Positions 33,743 to 43,652 of a stretch of 64,000 nucleotides of DNA are shown one piece after another. The translations under genes were made by a program, and so were the position numbers. The notes under the pieces were generated by a model that saw only the letters and a program-made list of their open reading frames with translations, searched no databases and had not been told where the DNA came from. This stretch comes from Chryseobacterium gwangjuense (GTDB lineage Bacteria > Bacteroidota > Bacteroidia > Flavobacteriales > Weeksellaceae), in assembly GCF_021311115.1 (NCBI RefSeq), contig NZ_JAJTNP010000002.1, forward strand, positions 62,001-126,000, written 5' to 3'. Within the stretch, counting starts at the first letter, position 1, and each line of letters begins with the position of its first letter.

Positions 33743-34519
33743 TTAATCAAACAAAAAAGAAGTCAGCGGACTTGATGCTTCCGCATGTTGTGAAATGGCT
33801 CCCAAACCGGATTCAAATGCTCTTCTTCCAGCAATTACTCCTTCTTTAAAAGCCAACGCCATATTTACAGGGTTTCTCGCAACCGCAATCGCAGTATTTA
33901 CCAAAACCGCATCAGCACCCATTTCCATTGCTTTTGCAGCATCAGAAGGAGCTCCAATTCCGGCATCCACAACCACAGGAACATTACTTTGGCTAATAAT
34001 AATTTCTAGAAAATCCAACGTTCTCAGTCCTTTATTGGTTCCAATCGGTGCCCCCAAAGGCATTACTACTGCCGTTCCAACATCTTCAAGACGCTTACAT
34101 AAAACCGGATCGGCATGAATATAAGGCATCACAATGAATCCTAATTTCGCCAATTCTTCGGTAGCATACAACGTTTCTATTGGATCAGGTAATAAGTATT
34201 TCGGATCTGGATGAATTTCCAGCTTTACCCAGTTTGTTTCTAACGCTTCTCTTGCCAATTGAGCTGCCAAAACCGCTTCTTTAGCTGTTCTTGCTCCGGA
34301 AGTATTGGGTAAAAGGTGAGATTTTGTTGGTTTTAAAGCATTTAAAATATCATCTTCCGAAGAATGTGCATCAATTCTTTTTAAAGCCATCGTTACCAAT
34401 TCACTTTCTGAGGCAATAATGGAATTGGTCATTTCTTCCAGGTTACCGAATTTTCCTGTTCCTAAAAACAATCTCGACTCGAAAGTTCTGTCTGCTATAA
34501 TTAAGGGTTGATTTTTCAT
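33743..34519 (-). CDS. thiG: Thiazole synthase
   Basis: ThiG builds the thiazole phosphate ring from 1-deoxyxylulose 5-phosphate, 2-iminoacetate and ThiS-thiocarboxylate. The 258-residue protein has the TIM-barrel landmarks: [23 protein letters not shown], the catalytic Lys in [63 protein letters not shown]. The fit to the family is complete. It lies between thiE and thiH in the thi operon. Confidence 0.97.
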   Translation of the reverse strand: MKNQPLIIADRTFESRLFLGTGKFGNLEEMTNSIIASESELVTMALKRIDAHSSEDDILNALKPTKSHLLPNTSGARTAKEAVLAAQLAREALETNWVKLEIHPDPKYLLPDPIETLYATEELAKLGFIVMPYIHADPVLCKRLEDVGTAVVMPLGAPIGTNKGLRTLDFLEIIISQSNVPVVVDAGIGAPSDAAKAMEMGADAVLVNTAIAVARNPVNMALAFKEGVIAGRRAFESGLGAISQHAEASSPLTSFLFD

Positions 34520-34562
34520 ATGCTAATTTCTATTTTTTTAAGGCCATATGGAATCTCTGATT

Positions 34563-35177
34563 TCATTTCATTACTGTTTTAAATTCGTTGATAATTGAAG
34601 GCTGATTGGTAATTTGCCCTGAAACGGCGACTCCGTAAATTCCGATTTGCTGTAATTGTTTAATATCTTCTAAAATAACTCCGCCAATAGCGAAAATTTT
34701 GGGGATTTCTAGAGATTTTTCCTTTACACTTCTGATGATATTCTGATAGCCTTCAAAGCCTAAAATCGGGCTCAACTGTTCTTTAGTTGAAGTAAATCGT
34801 AAAGGTCCCAAACCAATATAATCGCATGGCTCATTCATTCTTTGAAGAACATCTGAAATCGTATTTGCGGTTCCTCCAATCATTTTATTTTCTCCTAAAA
34901 TCTGTCTTGCAATTTCAATAGAAGTATCTTTTAATCCCAGATGAACACCATCTGCATCAATATCTTTTGCTATCTGAACGTGGTCATTAATAATACAAAC
35001 CGCCTGATGGTCTGAACATAGTTTTTTTGAAATTTCACAAAGCTTAATGAATTCCTGTTCCGGAGCATTCTTCCAGCGAACCTGAATCCATTTTACACCA
35101 TTGTCTAAGGCTTTTCTAATATTCAGCTCCTGATCTTCTATGGTAAATCCTTGAGAGATATATTGTAATTTTTCCAT
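34563..35177 (-). CDS. thiE: Thiamine-phosphate synthase
   Basis: ThiE joins the pyrimidine (HMP-PP) and thiazole phosphate to give thiamine phosphate. The 204-residue TIM-barrel protein keeps the active-site blocks: WIQVRWKN, CIINDHVQIAKDIDADGVHLG, the GPLRFTSTKEQLSP loop that binds pyrophosphate, and FAIGGV. This is the canonical ThiE; a second, diverged homologue lies two genes upstream in the operon. It begins 3 bases after thiD. Confidence 0.93.
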   Translation of the reverse strand: MEKLQYISQGFTIEDQELNIRKALDNGVKWIQVRWKNAPEQEFIKLCEISKKLCSDHQAVCIINDHVQIAKDIDADGVHLGLKDTSIEIARQILGENKMIGGTANTISDVLQRMNEPCDYIGLGPLRFTSTKEQLSPILGFEGYQNIIRSVKEKSLEIPKIFAIGGVILEDIKQLQQIGIYGVAVSGQITNQPSIINEFKTVMK

Positions 35178-35180
35178 TTT

Positions 35181-35893
35181 TTAATTTGAATGAAATCCCA
35201 GCAAAGTAGGATTGCTTGTTAAAAATTCTTCAATGTATAATTTTCCGTTTCGACAGGCATTTTCTATATTTTCTCCTTTCGCTAAATATCCTGTAATCGC
35301 AGACGAAAGCACACAACCTGAACCATGTTTTGGATAATAAACAAAAGCAATATCACTCGGCAGAATTGAGACTTCTTTGCCCTTCTCAATTAAAAAGTCC
35401 GTCCCGGTTCTATATTCTCTATGTCCTCCTTTTATTAACACTGAACATGAGTTTTCAAAAAGATCAAATTCCTGCAAAACCTTATATTCGTTATAATTTG
35501 GCGTGATTAAATCAATCTGCTTCAATGCATTTTTTAATTGCGAAATTGTATTTACATCAAAAAAAGAAAACTCGGAAGTACTTTTCAACACAGGATCCCA
35601 AACAATTTTAGCTTCGGCATTATTCAATTTAATCCTCTTAATGATTTCATTTAAAAATTCCGCATCTTTTACGACTCCAATTTTCACTGCTTCCACAAAA
35701 TATTTTTTCATTAAAGCATCAATCGCTGATACAATTCCATCTATGGACTCCCATTGAATACTGAAAAACTCAGATTCCGTTTGCAAAGTCATTGCCGTAC
35801 AAATTCCCAATCCTTGAACTTGTAATTGCTCAAAAGTTTTTATATCCGCCAATAGACCGGCTCCTCCACTTGGATCAAAGCCTGCGACACTCA

Positions 35894-35918
<25 letters not shown>
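35181..35918 (-). CDS. thiD: Hydroxymethylpyrimidine (phosphate) kinase
   Basis: ThiD phosphorylates HMP and HMP-phosphate to HMP-pyrophosphate. The 245-residue ribokinase-fold protein has the family start MSVAGFDPSGGAGLLADIKTF, then VWDPVLKSTSEFSF, LITPNYNEYKVL, VLIKGGH and a C-terminal anion hole GSGCVLSSAITGYLAKG, where the catalytic residue is replaced in position by the GSGC Cys that is usual in ThiD. It overlaps the TenI-like gene by 25 bases. Confidence 0.93.
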
Positions 35919-38298
<2,380 letters not shown>

Positions 38299-38311
38299 TT
38301 ATTTAAGAGAA

Positions 38312-38518
38312 TTAACCGCCCTGAGTGGCTGTGATAATTAAAATTGAATCTTTGTTGTTGAGAAATGTTTCCGCCCAGAATGACTGCGGAATAATGCGGT
38401 TGTTGAGTGCTACCGCAATACCTTTTCGTTTTTGAGGTATTTCAATAGCCATTAATGCTTCCAGTGTTTCGGGAAGTACATCAAAAGTTCTTAGTGAGTG
38501 ATTGATTGTGAGCTCCAT
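38312..38518 (-). CDS. thiS: Sulfur-carrier protein ThiS
   Basis: A 68-residue ubiquitin-like carrier that ends in the required Gly-Gly (TATQGG). ThiF adenylates this C-terminus and a thiocarboxylate forms that gives sulfur to ThiG. The sequence MELTINHSLRTFDVLPETLEALM and VALNNRIIPQSFWAETFLNNKD follows the ThiS fold. It is the first gene of the thi operon, about 70 bases after the TPP riboswitch core. Confidence 0.92.
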   Translation of the reverse strand: MELTINHSLRTFDVLPETLEALMAIEIPQKRKGIAVALNNRIIPQSFWAETFLNNKDSILIITATQGG

Positions 38519-38556
38519 TCCTAAATTTTTAAATACACTTTAGGAATGCCCATCAT

Positions 38557-38574
38557 TGTACAATAGATTGTACA
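38557..38574 (-). promoter_or_regulatory. Hairpin between the TPP riboswitch and thiS
   Basis: TGTACAA and TTGTACA form a perfect 7-base stem over a TAGA loop (TCTA on the minus strand), 38 bases before the thiS start. No T-run follows. It may be part of the riboswitch expression platform. Confidence 0.45.
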
Positions 38575-38587
38575 GCAAAGTCATTTC

Positions 38588-38670
38588 ACTTTTCCCTACG
38601 CTAGTATGATCTAGAAATCAGGTTCAAAGGGTAAAATCTCAGCCTGTTTGTGAACAGACACCCCTAAAGT
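38588..38670 (-). ncRNA. TPP riboswitch of the thiamine operon
   Basis: On the minus strand, P1 is formed by ACTTT (38670-38666) and AAAGT (38592-38588). In between are GGGGTG, GGCTGAGATTTTACCC and GAACCTGAT, the THI-box core. Just downstream ACTTT (38581-38577) can also pair with the P1 3' strand AAAGT over a GAAATG loop, giving a mutually exclusive hairpin. TPP binding would favour P1. Control of thiS through thiF is expected. Confidence 0.96.
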
Positions 38671-38675
38671 CGGGA

Positions 38676-38705
38676 CGAAGGTAGACATTTTTTTGAAATT
38701 CGCAA
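38676..38705 (-). promoter_or_regulatory. Promoter of the thiamine operon
   Basis: On the minus strand TTG (38705-38703), a 19-base spacer and TACCTTCG (38683-38676) match the Bacteroidetes promoter with one deviation. The transcript would start at about 38669, at P1 of the TPP riboswitch. Confidence 0.55.
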
Positions 38706-38720
38706 AATTTTGTTTTTTCT

Positions 38721-38755
38721 GAAAAATAAAAGAGCGATGAATTACACCGCTCTTT
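38721..38755 (-). terminator. Terminator of the type IX-secreted protein gene
   Basis: On the minus strand AAAGAGCG pairs with CGCTCTTT over an 11-base loop and TTTTATTTTTC follows, 24 bases after the stop codon. Confidence 0.8.
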
Positions 38756-38779
38756 ATTTAAGATATTTTGTTTTGTTTT

Positions 38780-40849
38780 TTATTTTTTAATAACCTTAAT
38801 GGACTGTTGAGTTCCATCTTTCATTTCCAAAGCTAAAATATAAAGTCCTTGTGAAAGATCCTGTAAATTTATTGTAGACTGAGGGTTATTAATTGTTTTA
38901 ATTAATTTACCTGAAACATCAATTACTTTAACTGTTCTTACCGATTCAGCCTTGTTAATATTGATAATTTCAGTGAATGGATTGGGATGAACTTTTACAT
39001 TTTCTTTAGCTTCAGCTTCGGAAGTCCCCAGACAAGCCGCTGCATCTACAGTTGCAGTAACTTGCTGACGGGCAGATTCACATCTCGTTAGAATTCCCCA
39101 TTTATAAAAGAAGTAATAATATGGGGTTGTTAAGCTACCACCAGTAATATCCACTACACCTGCATAAGAATATGGAAACGCTAAATTAGCACTATCTCTG
39201 TACATATTTGTGATCCCAGTCCATGCACCAACACCTAATCGATAGTTACTTCCCGGAGGTATAACAAAGTCTAAAACTACTGTTTGCGGCATAGAATTAG
39301 CCGTTGAATTATGTCCTGTTACATTTACTATTTTAGATGCAATTACAGTTCCTGATGAGTTTCTTAATTCTATGGTAACAGTTCCTGCTGTACCATCAGT
39401 TGCGGAATAAGGAAATAAATCTACTGTTTGTAGTGTAAAAGTTGAAGATACAGAAAATATCATATATGAGGTTAAACCTCCTCCCGTTGTCGCTCCACTT
39501 TCAATCGTCTGTTTCCCAACAAACCCTTGCGATTCTCTCGCTGCACTTGCCCAATAATTCGTTGTCGTTGTAAGTGTTGGTGTAGTATAGGAATTTCCAC
39601 TTGCTATTGAAGTTCCTCCTGTTGCCACATCATACCATTTTACTATTGCTCCTGCATCAGCTGTAGCATTCAAAGTTGCAGTTGCTCCGGGACAAATTGT
39701 TGCTCCTGTTGTAGAAATTAAACCCGGAGGCAAGCAAGGTGTAATCACTACTATTGGCTCTGCAGACCAAGCGCTATAATTTCCAGATCCACAATTAGAT
39801 CTTACCCACACATAATAGGCGGTTATTGGAGCTAAGGACGGGATTGTCGCTGTAGTACCCGTAATATTCGTTTGTGTCGGTGTCGTAGTGCTTGTTGGAG
39901 CTATATTGGTAGTATTATAATAAACATCATAATTCCCCGGTGTCGGAGTCGGAGCCGCCCAATTCACTGTAACAGAATTTGGAGTTGACGAACCTGTTGT
40001 TAAAGTTGGGGCAAAACACGTAGGAGGAGTCCATGTATAAGTAAATCCAGCAGGAGGCATTCCTGACGCAGAAGTCGATACTGTACTTGTATATTGTGTA
40101 CTTGCATTGTCTGTTCCCGGGGTAGAGCTGGTAAATGCTAATGTACTAGCATTTAAACGATTATTAAAATCAGAACTTGATGCACCACGAAGTCCGATTT
40201 GAGCAGTTCCGGTAACACTAGTAGAGCCGATAGCAAAAGCTCCAGTATTGTAGACCATATTAATGACATTAGTTGTTTCTTTCAACCTGATTTGAAAAGA
40301 AAATGCATAAGCAGAGGTAGTAGAAGTACTGTATGCCGGTCTGAAATTCGTCCATTGAACAACCATTTCTCTGTTAGGAGCTGTTCCTACAACATCCGTT
40401 CTGATGTCTCCGGTAATTCCTCCTAAACTAGCAAATGTATTCAAGCTTTTACCAAATACTGAGACTGCTCCGTTATAAGTCTCTGTTGATGATATTGGTG
40501 TAGAATTAGATGTTCCCGGTGCCGTTGTTCCAAAAGTAATATATCCATTTGAAGATACCTTAATACTTGAATAAACTGTACCATTATAATTAAAATTAAA
40601 AGGTAAAGTGACATCATAAGGAGTTACCTGATACAAACTTGCTGTCCCTGAAGTTCCTGTTGCTGTTGCTAAAACTGTTCCCGCTGTAAGAGCGGTAAAA
40701 GTACCCGTAGATTGGGCAAACGAATAAGCTTTTGCCTGGGCATTCACAAATGAGTGTGAGCCTAATAAAAATAAAGAGCAAAGTGCTATTGCTCTTAAAT
40801 TCCTTTTGGGGGAATTTTTAAAGATTTTTAGGTTGTAAAAATGTTTCAT
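38780..40849 (-). CDS. Secreted fibronectin/Ig-like protein with type IX sorting domain
   Basis: A 689-residue secreted protein. A signal peptide ends near residue 37 (SHSFVNAQA). The N-terminal region (about 40-270) is a beta-rich domain (VSSNGYITFGT, MVVQWTNFRPA). A fibronectin type III domain follows (about 278-371, CFAPTLTTGSSTPNSVTVNW, YYVWVRSNCGSGNYSAW), then an Ig-like domain (372-436, ATICPGATATLNATA, KWYDVATGGTSIASG). The last 75 residues are a type A sorting domain (VHPNPFTEII, GKLIKTI, LSQGLYIL, IKVIKK), which sends the protein through the type IX secretion system to the surface. The role is probably adhesion-like; no catalytic domain is seen. Confidence 0.88.
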   Translation of the reverse strand: MKHFYNLKIFKNSPKRNLRAIALCSLFLLGSHSFVNAQAKAYSFAQSTGTFTALTAGTVLATATGTSGTASLYQVTPYDVTLPFNFNYNGTVYSSIKVSSNGYITFGTTAPGTSNSTPISSTETYNGAVSVFGKSLNTFASLGGITGDIRTDVVGTAPNREMVVQWTNFRPAYSTSTTSAYAFSFQIRLKETTNVINMVYNTGAFAIGSTSVTGTAQIGLRGASSSDFNNRLNASTLAFTSSTPGTDNASTQYTSTVSTSASGMPPAGFTYTWTPPTCFAPTLTTGSSTPNSVTVNWAAPTPTPGNYDVYYNTTNIAPTSTTTPTQTNITGTTATIPSLAPITAYYVWVRSNCGSGNYSAWSAEPIVVITPCLPPGLISTTGATICPGATATLNATADAGAIVKWYDVATGGTSIASGNSYTTPTLTTTTNYWASAARESQGFVGKQTIESGATTGGGLTSYMIFSVSSTFTLQTVDLFPYSATDGTAGTVTIELRNSSGTVIASKIVNVTGHNSTANSMPQTVVLDFVIPPGSNYRLGVGAWTGITNMYRDSANLAFPYSYAGVVDITGGSLTTPYYYFFYKWGILTRCESARQQVTATVDAAACLGTSEAEAKENVKVHPNPFTEIININKAESVRTVKVIDVSGKLIKTINNPQSTINLQDLSQGLYILALEMKDGTQQSIKVIKK

Positions 40850-40967
40850 TGGAATTGGATTAAATTAAAACTGCTCTAATTTAATAAAAAAACCAACAAA
40901 ACAATGTTTATATTAATTTAAAAATAAAAAATAAACATTTACATTAAATAATCATCAAGAATAACGT

Positions 40968-41645
40968 TTAATCTTCACAAACCTTCCAAATAACATCGTT
41001 TTGTGGAACAGGTCCTACAATTTCAATAGTCTCTTTAGTCACAGGATGAATAAATTCCAGTTTTCTGGCGTGAAGATTGATTCCACCGTCAGAATTTGAG
41101 CGGGGTGAACCATATTTTAAATCACCTTTAATCGGAACTCCTGTTTTTGATAACTGAGCTCTGATCTGATGATGTCTTCCGGTTTCCAGATCGATTTCCA
41201 GCAAAAGATAGTTATCTAATGTTTTAATGACATTATAAGTCAGGATCGCCTCTTTTGCTCCATCAGTAGCTTTTGGAAAAACAATGGCTTTATTATTTTT
41301 TTCGTTTTTCTTTAAATAATGAACCAGTCTTTGTGTTTTTGGAATCATTTCTTTGGCAACTACAGCCCAATATGTTTTCTTTACCTCACGGTTTTTAACC
41401 ATTTGAGTTAAACGCGAAAGAGCTTTGGAGGTTTTGGCGTAAATCACCAAACCTGAAGTTGGTCTGTCGATACGATGAACTAAACCAAGGAAAACATTCC
41501 CCGGTTTGTTATCTCTTTTTTTTATAAAATCTTTGATTAATTCTAATAATGATTCATCACCGGTTTTATCACCCTGAACAAGCTGACCGACTTTTTTATT
41601 AATCACCAAAAGATGGTTGTCCTCATAAACAATCTGCTCCTCCAT
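40968..41645 (-). CDS. RluA-family pseudouridine synthase
   Basis: A 225-residue RluA-type enzyme that isomerises uridine to pseudouridine in rRNA or tRNA. The catalytic Asp is in LVHRIDRPTSGLVIYAKT. The second block is YLLLEIDLETGRHHQIRAQLS with GDLKYGSP. No S4 domain is present, so this is a short RluA/TruC-type form. The RNA target cannot be told. It begins 3 bases before the end of the upstream membrane-protein gene and is in a run with panB. Confidence 0.92.
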   Translation of the reverse strand: MEEQIVYEDNHLLVINKKVGQLVQGDKTGDESLLELIKDFIKKRDNKPGNVFLGLVHRIDRPTSGLVIYAKTSKALSRLTQMVKNREVKKTYWAVVAKEMIPKTQRLVHYLKKNEKNNKAIVFPKATDGAKEAILTYNVIKTLDNYLLLEIDLETGRHHQIRAQLSKTGVPIKGDLKYGSPRSNSDGGINLHARKLEFIHPVTKETIEIVGPVPQNDVIWKVCED

Positions 41646-41648
41646 GAT

Positions 41649-41972
41649 TTACTGACGATAAGTAGGTCTGTTTGAAAATGAAAGAATGATCCCGGCTAAA
41701 AGACCTATCGTTTTAATTCCCGATATTTTCCATCCTAAAGGAAAAAAAGCTCCTATCACGCATAATGCAGCTGCTCCGTACATTGCATATACAAAATTCT
41801 TGTTGGTAAGTGTAGGTGCCTGAAGAAAAAAGCTGATTCCTATTAAAACATAAAAAACTTTTCGGGAAAGTAAGTTATTGATTTCCGGAGAAAAGAAATT
41901 AAACCATCCCGCTGCAAGACAAACCAGAGCAATAATTGATAAAACTCCTTGGGTAGATTGTTGATTTTTCAT
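41649..41972 (-). CDS. Small four-helix membrane protein, unknown function
   Basis: A 107-residue protein with four hydrophobic segments (about residues 10-28, 38-54, 60-78 and 85-101). I do not recognise a family. It lies 3 bases after panB and 3 bases before the pseudouridine synthase gene on the same strand, so it is probably part of one operon with them. Confidence 0.7.
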   Translation of the reverse strand: MKNQQSTQGVLSIIALVCLAAGWFNFFSPEINNLLSRKVFYVLIGISFFLQAPTLTNKNFVYAMYGAAALCVIGAFFPLGWKISGIKTIGLLAGIILSFSNRPTYRQ

Positions 41973-41975
41973 GAA

Positions 41976-42791
41976 TTAATAACTTTCATTTTCGTTCGGG
42001 AAATCCTGACCTTTTACATCTTTTACATATTGAGCAACCGCTCCTGTAATTTCTGTATACAAATCAAGGTATCTTCTTAAAAATTTCGGACTAAACCCTT
42101 TGTTCATTCCAACCATATCGTGATACACCAAAACCTGCCCATCACAATGAGGACCTGCTCCGATTCCGATTGTTGGAATAGAAATAGCTTCTGTTACTTT
42201 TTTAGCCAAATCTGCCGGAATTTTCTCCAAAACAACAGCAAAACATCCCAGTTCTTCCAAAAGTTGAGCATCAGCAATTAATTTTTCAGCTTCAGCTTCT
42301 TCTTTAGCTCTTACTTTGTAGGTTCCGAATTTATAAATAGATTGTGGCGTTAATCCCAAATGCCCCATTACAGGAATTCCTGCATTGATAATTTTTTTAA
42401 TAGATTTTGAGATTTCCTTTCCTCCTTCAATTTTCACGGCATGAGCACCTCCTTCCTTCATCATTCTTACCGCAGATTCCAGGGCCTTTTCAGGATTACT
42501 TTGGTACGTTCCAAAAGGTAAATCAGCAACCACTAAAGCTCTGTCGGTTCCTCTTACCACACTCTGAGAGTGATAAATCATCTGATCCAAAGTAATAGGC
42601 AACGTCGTCTCAAAACCCGCCATTACATTCGCTGCAGAATCTCCTATCAAAACTGCATCAATTCCTCCTGCATCTACCATTTTCGCCGTAGTAAAATCGT
42701 ATGCCGTAAGCATCGTTATTTTTTCTTTGTCGAATTTCATTTTACGCAAAGTTTCGGTAGTAACTTTTTTAATTTCAGAATGAACAGACAT
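41976..42791 (-). CDS. panB: 3-methyl-2-oxobutanoate hydroxymethyltransferase
   Basis: PanB makes ketopantoate from 2-oxoisovalerate and methylenetetrahydrofolate in pantothenate (CoA) synthesis. The protein is 271 residues. Family blocks: [71 protein letters not shown] and [15 protein letters not shown]. The start is at 42791 (MSVHSEIKK), where the conserved region begins; a longer frame has no supporting similarity. No other pan gene is adjacent. A terminator separates it from the Crp/Fnr gene. Confidence 0.95.
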   Translation of the reverse strand: MSVHSEIKKVTTETLRKMKFDKEKITMLTAYDFTTAKMVDAGGIDAVLIGDSAANVMAGFETTLPITLDQMIYHSQSVVRGTDRALVVADLPFGTYQSNPEKALESAVRMMKEGGAHAVKIEGGKEISKSIKKIINAGIPVMGHLGLTPQSIYKFGTYKVRAKEEAEAEKLIADAQLLEELGCFAVVLEKIPADLAKKVTEAISIPTIGIGAGPHCDGQVLVYHDMVGMNKGFSPKFLRRYLDLYTEITGAVAQYVKDVKGQDFPNENESY

Positions 42792-42810
42792 AATGTATCT
42801 ATTTTTTAAA

Positions 42811-42836
42811 GTTAAAAAGTCGGCATGTAGCCGACT
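42811..42836 (-). terminator. Terminator of the Crp/Fnr regulator gene
   Basis: On the minus strand AGTCGGC pairs with GCCGACT over a 5-base loop, followed by TTTTTAAC. It lies 18 bases after the crp/fnr stop. Confidence 0.85.
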
Positions 42837-42854
42837 CAAAGTTTTGTATGATTT

Positions 42855-43568
42855 TTATAAAACTACGTGACCTAGTTTCATTAATTTGTCGTGGTTGAGA
42901 ATTTTGATATTTCGACCGTCTACTTCAATGAGACTGTCTTGTTTAAATTCGGAAATCAGACGGATTGCACTTTCTGTAGCTGTTCCAATAATGTTTGCAA
43001 TTTCTTCTCTCGTTAAAGAAATCTTGATGAAACCTTCCGGATCAACTCCTAATTTCTGCTCCAGAAGCAATAATATTTCAGCTAATCTTTCTCTTACAGT
43101 TTTTTGCGCCAAGAAAGTAATGGTATTGGAAGACTCTCCTAGTTCGTAGGAAATTTTCTGAAGCATTACAAATGAAAGTTGGGGATCTACTTCTAACAAA
43201 TGCATAAACACATCCGAAGGAAGAAAAGTACATTCAACATCCGTCATCGCTTCAGCTTTCGCCTGAAAATTTTCACCGCAAAGCAGTGCACGATACCCAA
43301 TGATATCGCCTTCTTTGATAAACCTTAAAATCTGATCTTTTCCAAAAGCTCCTGACTTTGATAGTTTAGCGGCACCTTTTTCCAAAACATATACTCCTTT
43401 CGGAATTTCTCCGTCTTCGAAAATGATGTCATGCTTTTGAAAACTCATTTTTTTCTTTACGCTAATGTATTTCTCAAAATCTGCATTAGATAGTCTTTCT
43501 TTGAATGATTTATCATTAAAAACTTTGGCAAATCTTTCTTCAATAGCGAGCTGTTGTTCCTGCGGCAT
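42855..43568 (-). CDS. Crp/Fnr-family transcriptional regulator
   Basis: A 237-residue regulator with a cyclic-nucleotide-binding fold (about 35-155; DIIFEDGEIPKGVYVLEKGAAKLSK, GDIIGYRALLCGENFQAKAEA) and a C-terminal helix-turn-helix (RERLAEILLLLEQ, LTREEIANIIGTATESAIRLI). It lacks the N-terminal Cys cluster of E. coli Fnr. The start at 43568 (MPQEQQLAIEERF) is chosen because no start codon exists between it and position 43679. It is divergent from the cbb3 oxidase cluster, and a palindromic Fnr-like site lies 6 bases before its start codon. Oxygen, nitric oxide or redox control of respiration is likely but unproven. Confidence 0.9.
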   Translation of the reverse strand: MPQEQQLAIEERFAKVFNDKSFKERLSNADFEKYISVKKKMSFQKHDIIFEDGEIPKGVYVLEKGAAKLSKSGAFGKDQILRFIKEGDIIGYRALLCGENFQAKAEAMTDVECTFLPSDVFMHLLEVDPQLSFVMLQKISYELGESSNTITFLAQKTVRERLAEILLLLEQKLGVDPEGFIKISLTREEIANIIGTATESAIRLISEFKQDSLIEVDGRNIKILNHDKLMKLGHVVL

Positions 43569-43574
43569 CTTAAT

Positions 43575-43588
43575 ATGACATTTATCAC
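43575..43588. promoter_or_regulatory. Fnr-like site between crp/fnr and ccoI
   Basis: ATGACATTTATCAC contains TGA-N6-TCA. It differs in one base from the site at 46084-46097 (read on the minus strand) and shares TGACAT-NN-ATCA with the site at 24286. It lies 6 bases before the crp/fnr start and about 63 bases before a predicted ccoI transcription start (after TAATTTTG at 43631-43638). Confidence 0.5.
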
Positions 43589-43630
43589 AAAAATAGAACT
43601 TTTTAACTCGATAAACAAAAAAAATTGTTA

Positions 43631-43638
43631 TAATTTTG
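43631..43638 (+). promoter_or_regulatory. Probable -7 box of the ccoI promoter
   Basis: TAATTTTG matches TAnnTTTG, 14 bases before the ccoI start codon. The -33 TTG is not evident, which would fit a promoter that needs an activator. Confidence 0.4.
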
Positions 43639-43652
43639 TGCTTCAATAATTT

